A DNA stretch of 64,000 nt from Paludibacteraceae bacterium (lineage in GTDB: Bacteria > Bacteroidota > Bacteroidia > Bacteroidales > Paludibacteraceae): NCBI GenBank assembly GCA_017630395.1, contig JAGBVI010000034.1, positions 1-64,000 of the forward strand, written 5' to 3'. The notes under the pieces were generated by a model that did no database searches, had not been told where the DNA came from, and saw only the letters and a list, made by a program, of their open reading frames with translations. A program made the position numbers and the translations under genes. Below, piece by piece: positions 6,810 to 16,241 of the stretch; position 1 is the first letter of the stretch, and each line of letters starts with the position of its first letter.

Positions 6810-9398
6810 ATGGAGGAGGCTTTATTTTTTGATAAACTTCAAAAAAAAAGAAAAAAATTAGCATCTCAACTCAAAGATCCTGCTGCAGCTGGTTTTTGGG
6901 ATTTATTGGTCGATAAGTACTCTGACCAAGTTCATTTTATATACGAATTACTCCAAAACTCCGACGACGCAAATGCCCAAAACGTGCGTATATTTTTATA
7001 CCCCGACCACCTAGAATATCTTCATGATGGAGATATTTCTTTTACAATCAGTGATCCGGAGAAAGAAGAATATGAAGAAAAGAAAGGTCATTTAAATGCC
7101 ATAACATCTGTAGGAGCTTCCTCAAAAAAAGAAGAAGAAAAAATTGGAAAATTTGGCATCGGATTTAAGTCGGTCTTCCAATACACATCTACACCACATA
7201 TCGAAGATGACAAAATCTCTTTCGACATTGTAGATTATATTGTCCCGGAAAAGAGAGAACGGAAACAATCACAACGACAAAAAGGCGAGACGCTCTTTTA
7301 TCTACCTTTCAAAAATCCAGCAACTGCTTATAAAGAAATTGAGGAAAAATTACTTTCTCTACACCTCCCAACTCTTTTTTTACGGAAAATTAATTATATA
7401 AAATGGGAAAGCAAGGAGCTTCAAGGGGAATTTGGCTGCAAGAAGCTGAAAGAAGCGACATTTAATGGGAATTACTACTATTTTAAAGAGTTTTTTCAAA
7501 ATACGAATGATAGTAGCAACAAAACATATATACACCTATTCGCAGCAAAAATATCAACAATAGAACAATTACTTCAAGTTGCATTTATTGCTAGACAAGA
7601 TGGGGGGCCCCTACCCCTTGCTTCAACTCAAAATTGGTACTGTTTTTTTGAAACAAAGACAAACTCCGGCCTTCCATTCTTCCTCCACGCACCATTCTCC
7701 TTGACATCTAACAGAGAGGGACTCAAAGAAATGAACGAATGGAATGAATGGTTACAAGAGCAATTGGTTGTCTTGGTTGGTAACTCGCTGGAGTTTCTCT
7801 GTCAAAAAGAGGAAATTGGAGATGAAATCTTAAACTTTTTGCCACTTCAAACAACAAAAAGAAGTCAACCCCACCCTTTTCAACATTTTCACGAACAACT
7901 TCTTCGCAAAATAAAACGTTTACCTATTTTTAGGACTTTATCAGGACTATATTTATCTTCCACAGAAACAATATACACAGAGTTCGACGAAATAAGACAG
8001 CTATTTAATCGTCAACAACTTGCCGAAATAAATAAGGAGTATATAGATTGGTGTTTTTGCAGCATAAACCACAATGATACAATTGCCACCCTTATACATA
8101 ACAGACTTTTAGCAAAACATATCACATTTTTGGAGATCGCAGAACAAATCACTCCGGATTTCTTACAAAAGCAGAGTATAGACTGGCTTATCCAATTCTA
8201 TTCCACTGCACATAAGTTCCCCGAAAGTTGGCAAGGAAGAGCATCGACATTCAAGACACAACCGTTTCTATTAGGAGCTGATAACCAATTTTATTCGCTC
8301 TATTCAGCAGGATCAGAAACGCCCCAACTCTATCTAACCAATGGTATAAGCAATCGTTTTAATGCGCTTCATCCCCAAGTACTGCAATCAGGAAAATGCC
8401 AACGTTTTTTCAAGAACCTAGGGATAACCTCACCCGGGAAATTAGCAGAAATATTGCTCTACATGCTTCCTTATTACCAAAATGGAGAAATAAACATTGA
8501 TGAAAGAGAAAAAATCGGAACAGACATAATGGAAATCCTACACTGTTACGAATCATTAGCACCCTATAGCAATGAACGGAAGCAACTCATCGAACAATTA
8601 CAAAAAACAGCACTATTTCCGGCCTATACCATAGGCAATCAAAAAGCATTAAAACAAGCATGCGATTGCTGTTTAGAAACAACAGAGCTAAAGAGTTTTG
8701 CATCTCATAACGAACACGTTTACTTTTTAGACAATTCCTTTATTATCGGATACATAGCACCAGAAAAACGAGATTGTTTTTACCAGATTCTTTCTGAATT
8801 AGGGTTGCACTTCGGACTGATGGTGGAAGAAAAGCAAGTTGTAGCCACATCCTCCATTTTGGAAAAACTCTCTTTAAAACCAATCAGTTTGCGACAATAC
8901 GATAAGGGAGCACAAATCATAAAAGACAAGGAAATAGTAGGGTTTGAATCTTTTTTGGCTCACATTACCCCACAAAGTTCAGCAGCATTTTTCCACATTC
9001 TAAAAAAAGAGATAGAAAAACAAAGTTCATACCTATTTCGTCTATCCTTACAAGGAGATTATCAATACATAGAAAAAGGGAAAAAACATTATACCCAAGA
9101 AATCATAACTTCTACATCTGCAATTCAATCCATCTTCAAGAGTCGATGGATTTACAACAAAGAAGAGAAGCTATGTACACCGCAAGAGATAAACGACAGT
9201 TCGGAACTGTCAGAAATTTATGATATATCAGCAACAGATTTACTATTCTTTTTAGGAATAAAACTTTCGTCCGAAATTAGTAATTTAACACAATCACAAC
9301 GAGAAGCAATAGCCATTGTTAATAAATTCAGATCCAATGGCATAAGCATCTCAATGATGGAAAAAATTTTAACAGAAATAATTGAGAAAAAAAGATGA
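6810..9398 (+). CDS. Large GHKL/HSP90-like ATPase (sacsin-like)
   Basis: This 862-aa protein opens with a GHKL (Bergerat-fold) ATP-binding domain of the sacsin/HSP90 type. The N box is FIYELLQNSDDA (Glu46, Asn50, Asp53), a degenerate G1 box is HDGD at 72-75, and the G2 box GKFGIGFKSVF is at 113-123. The remaining 650 residues are helical and not recognised. Some longer relatives end in DUF3883 or nuclease-like domains; none is visible here. No signal peptide or membrane segment is seen, so it is cytosolic. It overlaps ribD by four bases (ATGA), so it is co-transcribed with ribD and perhaps LOG. The function is unknown: chaperone, regulator or conflict/defence ATPase are all possible. Confidence 0.75.
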   Translation: MEEALFFDKLQKKRKKLASQLKDPAAAGFWDLLVDKYSDQVHFIYELLQNSDDANAQNVRIFLYPDHLEYLHDGDISFTISDPEKEEYEEKKGHLNAITSVGASSKKEEEKIGKFGIGFKSVFQYTSTPHIEDDKISFDIVDYIVPEKRERKQSQRQKGETLFYLPFKNPATAYKEIEEKLLSLHLPTLFLRKINYIKWESKELQGEFGCKKLKEATFNGNYYYFKEFFQNTNDSSNKTYIHLFAAKISTIEQLLQVAFIARQDGGPLPLASTQNWYCFFETKTNSGLPFFLHAPFSLTSNREGLKEMNEWNEWLQEQLVVLVGNSLEFLCQKEEIGDEILNFLPLQTTKRSQPHPFQHFHEQLLRKIKRLPIFRTLSGLYLSSTETIYTEFDEIRQLFNRQQLAEINKEYIDWCFCSINHNDTIATLIHNRLLAKHITFLEIAEQITPDFLQKQSIDWLIQFYSTAHKFPESWQGRASTFKTQPFLLGADNQFYSLYSAGSETPQLYLTNGISNRFNALHPQVLQSGKCQRFFKNLGITSPGKLAEILLYMLPYYQNGEINIDEREKIGTDIMEILHCYESLAPYSNERKQLIEQLQKTALFPAYTIGNQKALKQACDCCLETTELKSFASHNEHVYFLDNSFIIGYIAPEKRDCFYQILSELGLHFGLMVEEKQVVATSSILEKLSLKPISLRQYDKGAQIIKDKEIVGFESFLAHITPQSSAAFFHILKKEIEKQSSYLFRLSLQGDYQYIEKGKKHYTQEIITSTSAIQSIFKSRWIYNKEEKLCTPQEINDSSELSEIYDISATDLLFFLGIKLSSEISNLTQSQREAIAIVNKFRSNGISISMMEKILTEIIEKKR

Positions 9399-10459
9399 AA
9401 GAAGAACTATACATGCGACGCTGCTTTGAGTTGGCAGAACGGGCTATAGGTTATACCTACCCTAACCCTTTGGTTGGGGCAGTAATTGTTCATAATGGAG
9501 AAATAATAGGAGAAGGATACCATCAATTTTATGGAGGGCCACACGCCGAAGTAAATGCAATTAATTCCGTAAAAGAGCAAGAATTACTAAAAGAATCAAC
9601 GATTTATGTCAACTTAGAACCCTGCTCCCACTATGGAAAAACGCCACCTTGCGCCGACCTTATCATATCAAAGAAGATTAAGCGAGTGGTCATATCCAAC
9701 AAAGACCCATTTCCGGAAGTATGTGGCAGGGGTATTAAAAAATTAGAAGATGCCGGAATAGAAGTCATTTGCGGAGTACTTGAGAAGGAAGGGGAATGGT
9801 TAAACAGACGTTTTTTCACCTTTCATACTCAAAAACGCCCCTATACACTCCTTAAATGGGCAGAAACAGCCGATGGATATTTAGATTATGTACGCCAAGA
9901 TGCAATTATCTCCCCCTTAAAAATATCCTCACCGGAAACCCTAAAGTTAGTATATCAATTAAGAGGTAGAGAAGCCGGAATAGTAGTTGGTACACACACT
10001 GCACTATTGGACAATCCCTCACTCTCAATTAGAAATACAGAAGGGAAGCAACCCACAAGGATTTTAATAGATAGAGAATTAAAGGTACCTTTTACCTATC
10101 AACTTTACAACTCCACCTCACCGACAATTGTATTTACGGAAAAAGAAACCTACCCTACAATTGAAAATGTTCGCTTTATAAAAGTACCTTTCAACAGTGA
10201 TAATAACCTATCAATAGAAACCTTTCATAACAAGTTGTATGAACTTAAAATACAATCCATTGTTGTAGAAGGAGGGGCTCAATTATTACACTCCTTTTTA
10301 GCATTCGGAGCTTGGGACGAGATTCGTATAGAAACGAATGAAAATTTATACATACATCAAGGGATAAAAGCACCGCTACCCCAAGGAGAAGTAATAAACA
10401 TAGAGCAAATAGGAAACAACAGAATCACACGATTCATTCACTCAGAAAAAAAAGAGTAA
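9395..10459 (+). CDS. ribD: Bifunctional riboflavin biosynthesis deaminase/reductase
   Basis: RibD converts the GTP cyclohydrolase II product into 5-amino-6-ribitylaminouracil phosphate by deamination and then NADPH reduction. The N-terminal cytidine-deaminase-like domain shows zinc ligands His50, Cys77 and Cys86 with catalytic Glu52 (HAEVNAI and EPCSHYGKTPPC). The C-terminal reductase domain spans about 150-345 and contains GGAQLLHSF. The 354-aa length is usual. The ATG overlaps the upstream TGA as ATGA, implying translational coupling. Other riboflavin genes are not in the window. Confidence 0.95.
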   Translation: MKEELYMRRCFELAERAIGYTYPNPLVGAVIVHNGEIIGEGYHQFYGGPHAEVNAINSVKEQELLKESTIYVNLEPCSHYGKTPPCADLIISKKIKRVVISNKDPFPEVCGRGIKKLEDAGIEVICGVLEKEGEWLNRRFFTFHTQKRPYTLLKWAETADGYLDYVRQDAIISPLKISSPETLKLVYQLRGREAGIVVGTHTALLDNPSLSIRNTEGKQPTRILIDRELKVPFTYQLYNSTSPTIVFTEKETYPTIENVRFIKVPFNSDNNLSIETFHNKLYELKIQSIVVEGGAQLLHSFLAFGAWDEIRIETNENLYIHQGIKAPLPQGEVINIEQIGNNRITRFIHSEKKE

Positions 10460-10478
10460 AAAAAAAATAATTCTGAGT
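10440..10478. other. Inverted repeat overlapping the ribD stop
   Basis: ACTCAGAA (10440-10447) pairs with TTCTGAGT (10471-10478) across an A-rich loop. There is no T tract after it on the plus strand, so it is not a clear intrinsic terminator. A weak promoter-like TATCTTTA lies at 10499-10506, before cls. Confidence 0.35.
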
Positions 10479-10529
10479 CCTATAAAAAAAACATTTCTTA
10501 TCTTTACAACGGTTGAAAAATTATAGTCT

Positions 10530-11945
10530 ATGATTTGGGAGATAACGACATTGCTATTACTTGCCGTTTACGTTTACACCATACTTACCACCATCATTTT
10601 CTTAATGATGGAGAATCGGAATCCTGTAAAATCAATTGCATGGATTTTCGTACTGATTTTCGTACCAATTTTTGGCTTCATCTTCTACATATTGGTTGGA
10701 AAACGATTTAGGAAAAGAAGGATTATTAATAAACGAAGTTACCGCATTCGAGAAGGGAATCAAATTTTGGAGGAAGAATTTCCTGAAAACGAGATGAACA
10801 TAACCGAAAAGGGGATTGCCAAACTAGCATACAACAATAGTGGAGCATTGTTGTGTACCAACAATGACGTAAAAATCTACACCAATGCAACCCTTTTATT
10901 TGACGACATAGAGAAGGCTATTTTAGAAGCCAAAAATCATATCAACATAGAGTACTACATATTCAATTCCGATAAAATCGGGACAAGAATAATGGATGCG
11001 CTCAAGAAAAAAGCTCAAGAAGGAGTAGAAATTAGAATGATCGTAGATGATGTAGGAAGTATCAAACTAAAGAAAAAGGACATCAAATCCCTAATAGCTC
11101 AAGGGGTACAAGTAATGAGTTTTTTGGAAGTAAGATTACCCTACATCAATAGTCGTGTCAATTATCGCAACCACAGAAAAATATTAGTCATAGATGGAGA
11201 AATCGGTTTTACCGGGGGATATAATATTGCAGATCGTTATATCTATGGACTAAGTTGGGGTTCATGGAGAGACACCCACATAAAAGTGGAAGGTAGCGTA
11301 GTGTCAGAACTTCAAAAGAGTTTCTTTGAAGATTGGTATTTTGTAAAACAAGAATTGGTGGATGATGCAAGATTCTACCCTACAGCAACTTCCAAAGGAA
11401 ATAGCTTGATGCAAATTGTTATTAGCGGACCGGATTTAATTTGGGAAAGCATCATGCAATGCTACATTAAAGCATTTTTAGAGGCTCAAAAAAGGATTTA
11501 CATAGAGACACCCTATTTCTTGCCTCCGGAAAGTGTAATTAGTGCCTTACAAATTGCCGCCCTTAATGGTATCGATGTTAGGATAATCCTACCCTACCGT
11601 TCAGATGCTCCGCTTACTTTGTTTAGCACCTATTCTTACCTTGATCAAATGTTTAAAGCAGGAGTAAAAATTTATCTCTACCAAGATGGGTTCATTCATA
11701 GTAAGGTAACAATTGTTGACGATATATCTTTTGTCGGTAGCTCTAACATGGATTTCAGAAGTTTTAATCAAAATTTCGAACTCAATGCCATCATCTATGA
11801 CAAAGAAAAGACAGAAGAGTTTACTAAAATCTATTTTGAAGACATTAAACACTCTAAAGAGTTGGATTTTGACACCTGGAAGAAACGCCCATTACAACAA
11901 CGACTAAAAGAATCCTCTGCAAGATTGTTTAGTCCTATTTTATAA
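10530..11945 (+). CDS. cls: Cardiolipin synthase
   Basis: Condenses two phosphatidylglycerol molecules into cardiolipin at the inner membrane. Two N-terminal membrane segments (residues about 3-26 and 35-57) precede two phospholipase D domains. The first HKD motif has His215, Lys217 and Asp222 (NHRKILVID), the second His390, Lys392 and Asp397 (IHSKVTIVDD). The 471-aa length is typical of the ClsA/Bacillus type. SufT-like and lpxH genes follow closely on the same strand, so an envelope-related operon is plausible. Confidence 0.93.
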   Translation: MIWEITTLLLLAVYVYTILTTIIFLMMENRNPVKSIAWIFVLIFVPIFGFIFYILVGKRFRKRRIINKRSYRIREGNQILEEEFPENEMNITEKGIAKLAYNNSGALLCTNNDVKIYTNATLLFDDIEKAILEAKNHINIEYYIFNSDKIGTRIMDALKKKAQEGVEIRMIVDDVGSIKLKKKDIKSLIAQGVQVMSFLEVRLPYINSRVNYRNHRKILVIDGEIGFTGGYNIADRYIYGLSWGSWRDTHIKVEGSVVSELQKSFFEDWYFVKQELVDDARFYPTATSKGNSLMQIVISGPDLIWESIMQCYIKAFLEAQKRIYIETPYFLPPESVISALQIAALNGIDVRIILPYRSDAPLTLFSTYSYLDQMFKAGVKIYLYQDGFIHSKVTIVDDISFVGSSNMDFRSFNQNFELNAIIYDKEKTEEFTKIYFEDIKHSKELDFDTWKKRPLQQRLKESSARLFSPIL

Positions 11946-11950
11946 GAATT

Positions 11951-12262
11951 ATGAACGAATTTTTAGAATTAGAAGAAAAAATAGTTAGGGTTTTGAAAAC
12001 AGTTTTCGACCCGGAAATTCCTGTTGATATTTATGAGTTAGGATTAATTTATAACATTGACATCAACGATGGGAACGTAATTATAGAAATGACACTAACT
12101 GCCCCCAATTGCCCTGCAGCCGATTTTATATTAGAAGATGTAAAACAAAAAGTGGAGGCTGTTGAAGGGGTAAAGAGCGTCGAAATTAAGTTGGTATTTG
12201 AACCGGAGTGGAGCAAAGATAGGATGTCAGAGGAAGCTCTATTGGAACTTGGTTATTTGTAA
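11951..12262 (+). CDS. MIP18/DUF59 family iron-sulfur assembly protein (SufT-like)
   Basis: A small 103-aa cytosolic protein made of a single DUF59 domain. Conserved DPEIPVDIYELGLIY (residues about 20-34) and TAPNCP carry the invariant Asp and Cys seen in SufT and the MIP18 family, which help maturation of Fe-S proteins. It starts 5 bases after cls and ends 12 bases before lpxH. The wider suf operon is not present in the window, so the role is inferred from family only. Confidence 0.85.
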   Translation: MNEFLELEEKIVRVLKTVFDPEIPVDIYELGLIYNIDINDGNVIIEMTLTAPNCPAADFILEDVKQKVEAVEGVKSVEIKLVFEPEWSKDRMSEEALLELGYL

Positions 12263-12274
12263 AATAAAGAGAAA

Positions 12275-13036
12275 ATGAAAGAGAGTAGGAAAAACGTCTA
12301 TTTTGCATCCGATGCCCATTTAGGATTAGATCTATTTGAAAATCCAATCGACTCTGAACGACGTTTGGTACGTTGGTTAGATAGCATAAAGGATGAAGCT
12401 AAGGCTGTTTACTTTGTCGGAGATATGTTTGACTATTGGTTTGAATACCACGATGTAGTCCCCAAAGGATATTCTCGATTTATAGGGAAAATGGCAGAAA
12501 TGGCAGATAACGGCACCGAGATACATCTCTTTACCGGGAATCATGATATTTGGATGTTCGGATACTTTGAAAAAGAGGTTGGAGCAACAATACACACCCA
12601 AGAATTAATTACAGAAATCGATGGTAAAAAATTCTTCATTGCCCACGGAGATGGATTGGGAGACCCTAGTTTGTCATTCCGCATACTTCGCAAATTTTTC
12701 AGAAACAAACCATGCCAAGCTCTCTACAAAATGATACACCCTCGATTAACCGTTCCCTTCGGCTATGCTTGGTCTCGTTACAATCGCAAAAAGAAACTTA
12801 GTAATGAGGGAGCTGAATATTTAGGAGAGAAAAAAGAATACCTTGTCCAATTTGCCAAAGAACATGCACAATCCCAAGAGATCGATTTTTATATATTCGG
12901 ACATAGACACATAGTATTGGATTTACTAATCACACCCTCCCAAAGAGTGGCGATATTAGGAGATTGGATTAGAAACTTCTCTTACGGAATGTGGGATGGA
13001 ACTAACTTTTCTGTGGAATATTTCCTCAACGAATAA
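12275..13036 (+). CDS. lpxH: UDP-2,3-diacylglucosamine diphosphatase
   Basis: A calcineurin-like metallophosphatase that hydrolyses UDP-2,3-diacylglucosamine to lipid X in lipid A synthesis, peripheral to the inner membrane. Metal-site motifs are in order: SDAHLG (Asp13, His15), GDMFDYW (Asp50), GNHD (Asn89, His90), AHGD and GHRH. The 253-aa length and WFEYHD context fit the Bacteroidetes LpxH branch. Because GNHD replaces the GNRD of E. coli LpxH, an LpxH2-like identity is also possible. Confidence 0.87.
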   Translation: MKESRKNVYFASDAHLGLDLFENPIDSERRLVRWLDSIKDEAKAVYFVGDMFDYWFEYHDVVPKGYSRFIGKMAEMADNGTEIHLFTGNHDIWMFGYFEKEVGATIHTQELITEIDGKKFFIAHGDGLGDPSLSFRILRKFFRNKPCQALYKMIHPRLTVPFGYAWSRYNRKKKLSNEGAEYLGEKKEYLVQFAKEHAQSQEIDFYIFGHRHIVLDLLITPSQRVAILGDWIRNFSYGMWDGTNFSVEYFLNE

Positions 13037-13053
13037 AAAAGTGTTTGCTCTTA

Positions 13054-13084
13054 TTGCAAATATGAAAAATATACTATAAATTTG
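13054..13084 (+). promoter_or_regulatory. Promoter for surface lipoprotein gene
   Basis: TTG at 13054-13056, a 20-base spacer and TAAATTTG at 13077-13084 make a full consensus promoter 34 bases before the ATG. Confidence 0.6.
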
Positions 13085-13117
13085 AAAAAAAAGAAATATA
13101 ACTAAAATAATATTAAT

Positions 13118-14101
13118 ATGAGAAAAATTGCGTTATTTGTAACCTCAGTTCTTATTTCTGGGTTCATGTTGAGTTGTTCAGGAGACGAACAAAAATGTAC
13201 TGCTCCAAAACTATGCAAAATGAAATGTGAATTTGTTCCCGATAGCTGTGAAGCTGTAATATACGGAAAAAATTTAACTAATGCAGAAGTGATTTTCCCC
13301 GGAGACAAAGTGGCGGAAGTAATAGCTGAAAAGTCTAATGACTCTGTATTGACTGTAATTGTTCCAGTTGGTACAAAAGAGGGTAAAATAACTGTTAAAA
13401 ACAACGGTGCAGAAACAAAATCATCTTTTATCTTCAGAGACGCACGTAATACAATTGTAAACTTCGACCGTCGCCTTGCAACTTGGGGAGGATATAGCCC
13501 AATGAATGAAGAGGGAGATTTAATCACCGGAACTATTGAGTATGGTGAGGAGATTACTCCATTCCCTAATGGTGTAAAATTACCTGAGCCTTGCGATGGA
13601 AACTATGGTTTCCTTTATGGTAAATACAAAAACGCATGGGAAATGAACCAATGTATGTACTTGCAATATGTTGCAAACCCATTCGAAGGCGGTCGTGGTC
13701 TGGTTTCTGTCGCAGGTGACGCTTTTGAAGCTTACGAATTAGATGAGTTGGCATTGAAATTTGAAGTATTTATTCCAAAAGAAATCGGATACAAAGGAAT
13801 CAAAACTGAAATTTTCTTCGGTCCTATTGATGCGTCTGATAAACACGGACGTGACCGTTCTGCTATTTGCTTTTGGGAGCCTTACAAAGAGAATGGTACA
13901 TTTAGCACAGATACTTGGGAAACAATTACTATCCCTTTGACTGAGTTTAATCACACTTCAAAATCAGATGAGGCAAATCCTAACGTTAAAATCAACTTAA
14001 AAGAGGCTACTAACTTCAGCTTCTTGCAATTCGGAGCTCCGGCATCTGAAGAGCAAATCTTTATGTGCGTTGACAATTTCCGAATCGTTCCTATTAAATA
14101 A
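13118..14101 (+). CDS. IPT/TIG-like glycan-binding surface lipoprotein
   Basis: A 327-aa lipoprotein: the signal peptide ends in the lipobox LSCSG with Cys20 acylated. An Ig-like IPT/TIG segment (residues about 35-105) is followed by a C-terminal beta-rich domain resembling the surface glycan-binding proteins of polysaccharide utilisation loci. The codon choice looks like that of a well-expressed gene. No SusC/SusD or enzyme is adjacent, so its ligand cannot be deduced. It has its own promoter and a strong terminator, making a monocistronic unit. Confidence 0.7.
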   Translation: MRKIALFVTSVLISGFMLSCSGDEQKCTAPKLCKMKCEFVPDSCEAVIYGKNLTNAEVIFPGDKVAEVIAEKSNDSVLTVIVPVGTKEGKITVKNNGAETKSSFIFRDARNTIVNFDRRLATWGGYSPMNEEGDLITGTIEYGEEITPFPNGVKLPEPCDGNYGFLYGKYKNAWEMNQCMYLQYVANPFEGGRGLVSVAGDAFEAYELDELALKFEVFIPKEIGYKGIKTEIFFGPIDASDKHGRDRSAICFWEPYKENGTFSTDTWETITIPLTEFNHTSKSDEANPNVKINLKEATNFSFLQFGAPASEEQIFMCVDNFRIVPIK

Positions 14102-14120
14102 AAATAGAACTTGATAAAAT

Positions 14121-14151
14121 GGGGGGGGCATGGTACCCCCCTTTCTTTTTT
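14121..14151 (+). terminator. Intrinsic terminator
   Basis: A run of G (14121-14128) pairs with CCCCCC (14136-14141), followed by TTTCTTTTTT, 20 bases after the lipoprotein stop codon. Confidence 0.85.
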
Positions 14152-14725
14152 ATATACATATAAATACATACGTTTAGTCCCAATTCTGCAAGAACTTAAA
14201 AAACAACCTAACTAGTAATTCTCCAACTTTGTACAGAGATATTTATATTATTGCTGTCCCCTAAACACATCCCCCACACATTCACAGTTATTGTCGATTG
14301 ACAAACCCTTCGTTTTTATAATCATTTTACAGACGTTTGCTAAAAATGAGACATTAAATTGACTTTAAAACTCTTATGACATGGCGTTTCTTATGGTTTT
14401 TCAGCCTTAGAGGAAAGCTCTATCACTGAAATAGACAATCTGGAAATCTAACATGTTGTCTGCCCGACAAAACTTGCATTTCAAAACAAGAGCTGAATTT
14501 TTAGTGGACACAATATATTTTGATACCAATATAACTGAATGCAAATCCCCTCAAACTCTCCACCTGCAAAGAGTTCGACAAGAAGAGAACCAATTGTACA
14601 ACTACTACAGAATTCACCCAATCAGACCTACAGAACGTAGATAAGAATAAACCCACTATTGGAGAAGTAGTATGCATGAGTGAGTACATGACACACCTAG
14701 ACATATTGTCTAATGACAAAGATAG
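14152..14725. other. Long gap without a supported gene
   Basis: About 570 bases with no convincing ORF. One 63-codon frame (14453-14644) looks non-coding. Translations in all frames suggest at most a decayed coding remnant; I recognise nothing. The DUF4294 gene ends at the right edge on the opposite strand. Confidence 0.5.
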
Positions 14726-15325
14726 CTATAACTGCCCAGCCTCAACCAAAATAATAACCCGTTCCACAATTCGGTCTTTATCATCAGTCATGGCATCATA
14801 TTCAGATTTTAAGTTGGCACCAAACATACGAGCAAAACCTTGCCAAAACGCAGCTCTAAAACCACCTCTAAATTGCTTAATCAAGGCATAAGATGTTTGT
14901 TCACACTCCCTATCAACCAACTTTATAAGCATTTTCCCTTGAGAAAAAGTTAGTTTTTTTAGTATTGGTTTATATGTACTTACCAACTCATCCTCCTTTT
15001 GTTTCATAAATTGTTTACGTTCCTTATCATTATCTATCTTAGCTAAAGAAGAATCTACATCGGATATAATTGAAGCAATTAACTTAGCATAAGGCAACGT
15101 CTTTTTCACATCACGAACCGTCATCCAAAAGAAACGCTCCTGTTTTTTATTCTTAAATTCCAATTTAGGAAATACATATACAGGCTGTAATAATATACTT
15201 GGAATCGTATCTGTTCCATCTACACAAGCAGGAACACGTACCCCACTCTCAACATCTTGAGCAGAACTACTCAAAATAAAAACCCAAGAGAGCGAAAGTA
15301 AAATATATTTTATTATCTTTGCCAT
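14726..15325 (-). CDS. DUF4294 family secreted protein
   Basis: A 199-aa protein with an N-terminal signal peptide (about 1-22, ending SSSAQ). The rest matches the DUF4294 family of Bacteroidetes in the LQPVYVFPKLEFKNKKQERFFWMTVRDVKKTLPYAK-type region and the GFRAAFWQGFARMFGANLKSEYD-type C-terminal half. The function is unknown; it is expected to be periplasmic or outer-membrane associated. Its promoter box sits inside a 10-bp inverted repeat, so it may be regulated by a DNA-binding dimer. Confidence 0.8.
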   Translation of the reverse strand: MAKIIKYILLSLSWVFILSSSAQDVESGVRVPACVDGTDTIPSILLQPVYVFPKLEFKNKKQERFFWMTVRDVKKTLPYAKLIASIISDVDSSLAKIDNDKERKQFMKQKEDELVSTYKPILKKLTFSQGKMLIKLVDRECEQTSYALIKQFRGGFRAAFWQGFARMFGANLKSEYDAMTDDKDRIVERVIILVEAGQL

Positions 15326-15331
15326 AAAGTT

Positions 15332-15371
15332 CGTTATTTATGTTTAAAGTACAAATATAATATAAATAACG
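15332..15371. promoter_or_regulatory. Inverted repeat enclosing a promoter box
   Basis: CGTTATTTAT (15332-15341) and ATAAATAACG (15362-15371) are perfect inverted 10-mers. Between them, on the minus strand, lies TATATTTG (15352-15359), the promoter box for the DUF4294 gene. The arrangement could be an operator or an RNA hairpin in a leader. Confidence 0.5.
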
Positions 15372-15421
15372 AGGTTATATCTACCTATTTTGATTATAAA
15401 ATTTATTTTCTACCTGTATTA

Positions 15422-16237
15422 ATGAAAAAATTAATATTTTTTACATTTTTTATCTTTCCTGCATTATGCATAGGACAGATGAACGTGAGTGATCCTATAT
15501 CGTCATCAACAGCATTCAGCAGAGGGAACTCCATCGGTCCGGACAATCCACATTTTCTTTTAAACAAGGGAGAGAAAGCAATCTATCTGAGTTACACTTC
15601 ACACCTATTAAGCAAAGAATTAAAAGGGGTTAAGAGCGATATTTTATTATCGAACCGATTATTAGATGCGAAATTTTCAATAAGCGGATATGGTTATAAG
15701 CACTATAAACAACTTGAAATAGCAACATCATTGGCAAAAAAAATATCAGAACAACTATCTATAGGTATAATCGTCAAATTTAGATATTTCGATTACTTAG
15801 GATTAGATAAAAGTAAGAATCAAATTTTGCCAGGAGTATCTCTCGCCTACCAGCACTCGAAAAAATATTTTATCAGCCATATCACATGGTTAAACCCCTT
15901 CTCTATTGCAAGCAAAAAAATCTCATCCAATACTACAGAAAACAGTTATCTATCAATAGGAACTCACATTCTGACCTCACGACAAACCAAGACTATTTTG
16001 GAAATAGAATGGATAGACCAAAAACGAATAGAGGGTAGATGGGGATTCCTCTATCATTACAAAGATTTTGAAATAAGATGCGGAATACACCTCCCAACAT
16101 TTCATCCTTGCTTCGGATTGGGGTTTCGTAAAAAAAGTTTTCTATTAGACCTAAGTGGCAACTATCTTCATCCACTTGGCGTAAATTTAAACTTGGGAAT
16201 TGGATATCAACTTAATACACCTTCTAAAGAATCATAA
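15422..16237 (+). CDS. Predicted outer-membrane protein, PorQ-like position
   Basis: A 271-aa protein with a signal peptide (cleavage near ALCIGQ). It has alternating hydrophobic strands and a C-terminal aromatic/Gly-rich strand pattern typical of an outer-membrane beta barrel. I do not recognise a named family with certainty; PorQ/PorV-like proteins in Bacteroidetes have similar openings. The ATG of the next gene follows 4 bases after the stop, so the two proteins are made together. Confidence 0.6.
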   Translation: MKKLIFFTFFIFPALCIGQMNVSDPISSSTAFSRGNSIGPDNPHFLLNKGEKAIYLSYTSHLLSKELKGVKSDILLSNRLLDAKFSISGYGYKHYKQLEIATSLAKKISEQLSIGIIVKFRYFDYLGLDKSKNQILPGVSLAYQHSKKYFISHITWLNPFSIASKKISSNTTENSYLSIGTHILTSRQTKTILEIEWIDQKRIEGRWGFLYHYKDFEIRCGIHLPTFHPCFGLGFRKKSFLLDLSGNYLHPLGVNLNLGIGYQLNTPSKES

Positions 16238-16241
16238 AACA

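Noticed and set aside
14453-14644. 63-aa plus-strand ORF in the gap before DUF4294
   Set aside because: The composition does not look coding and no start context or homology is apparent.
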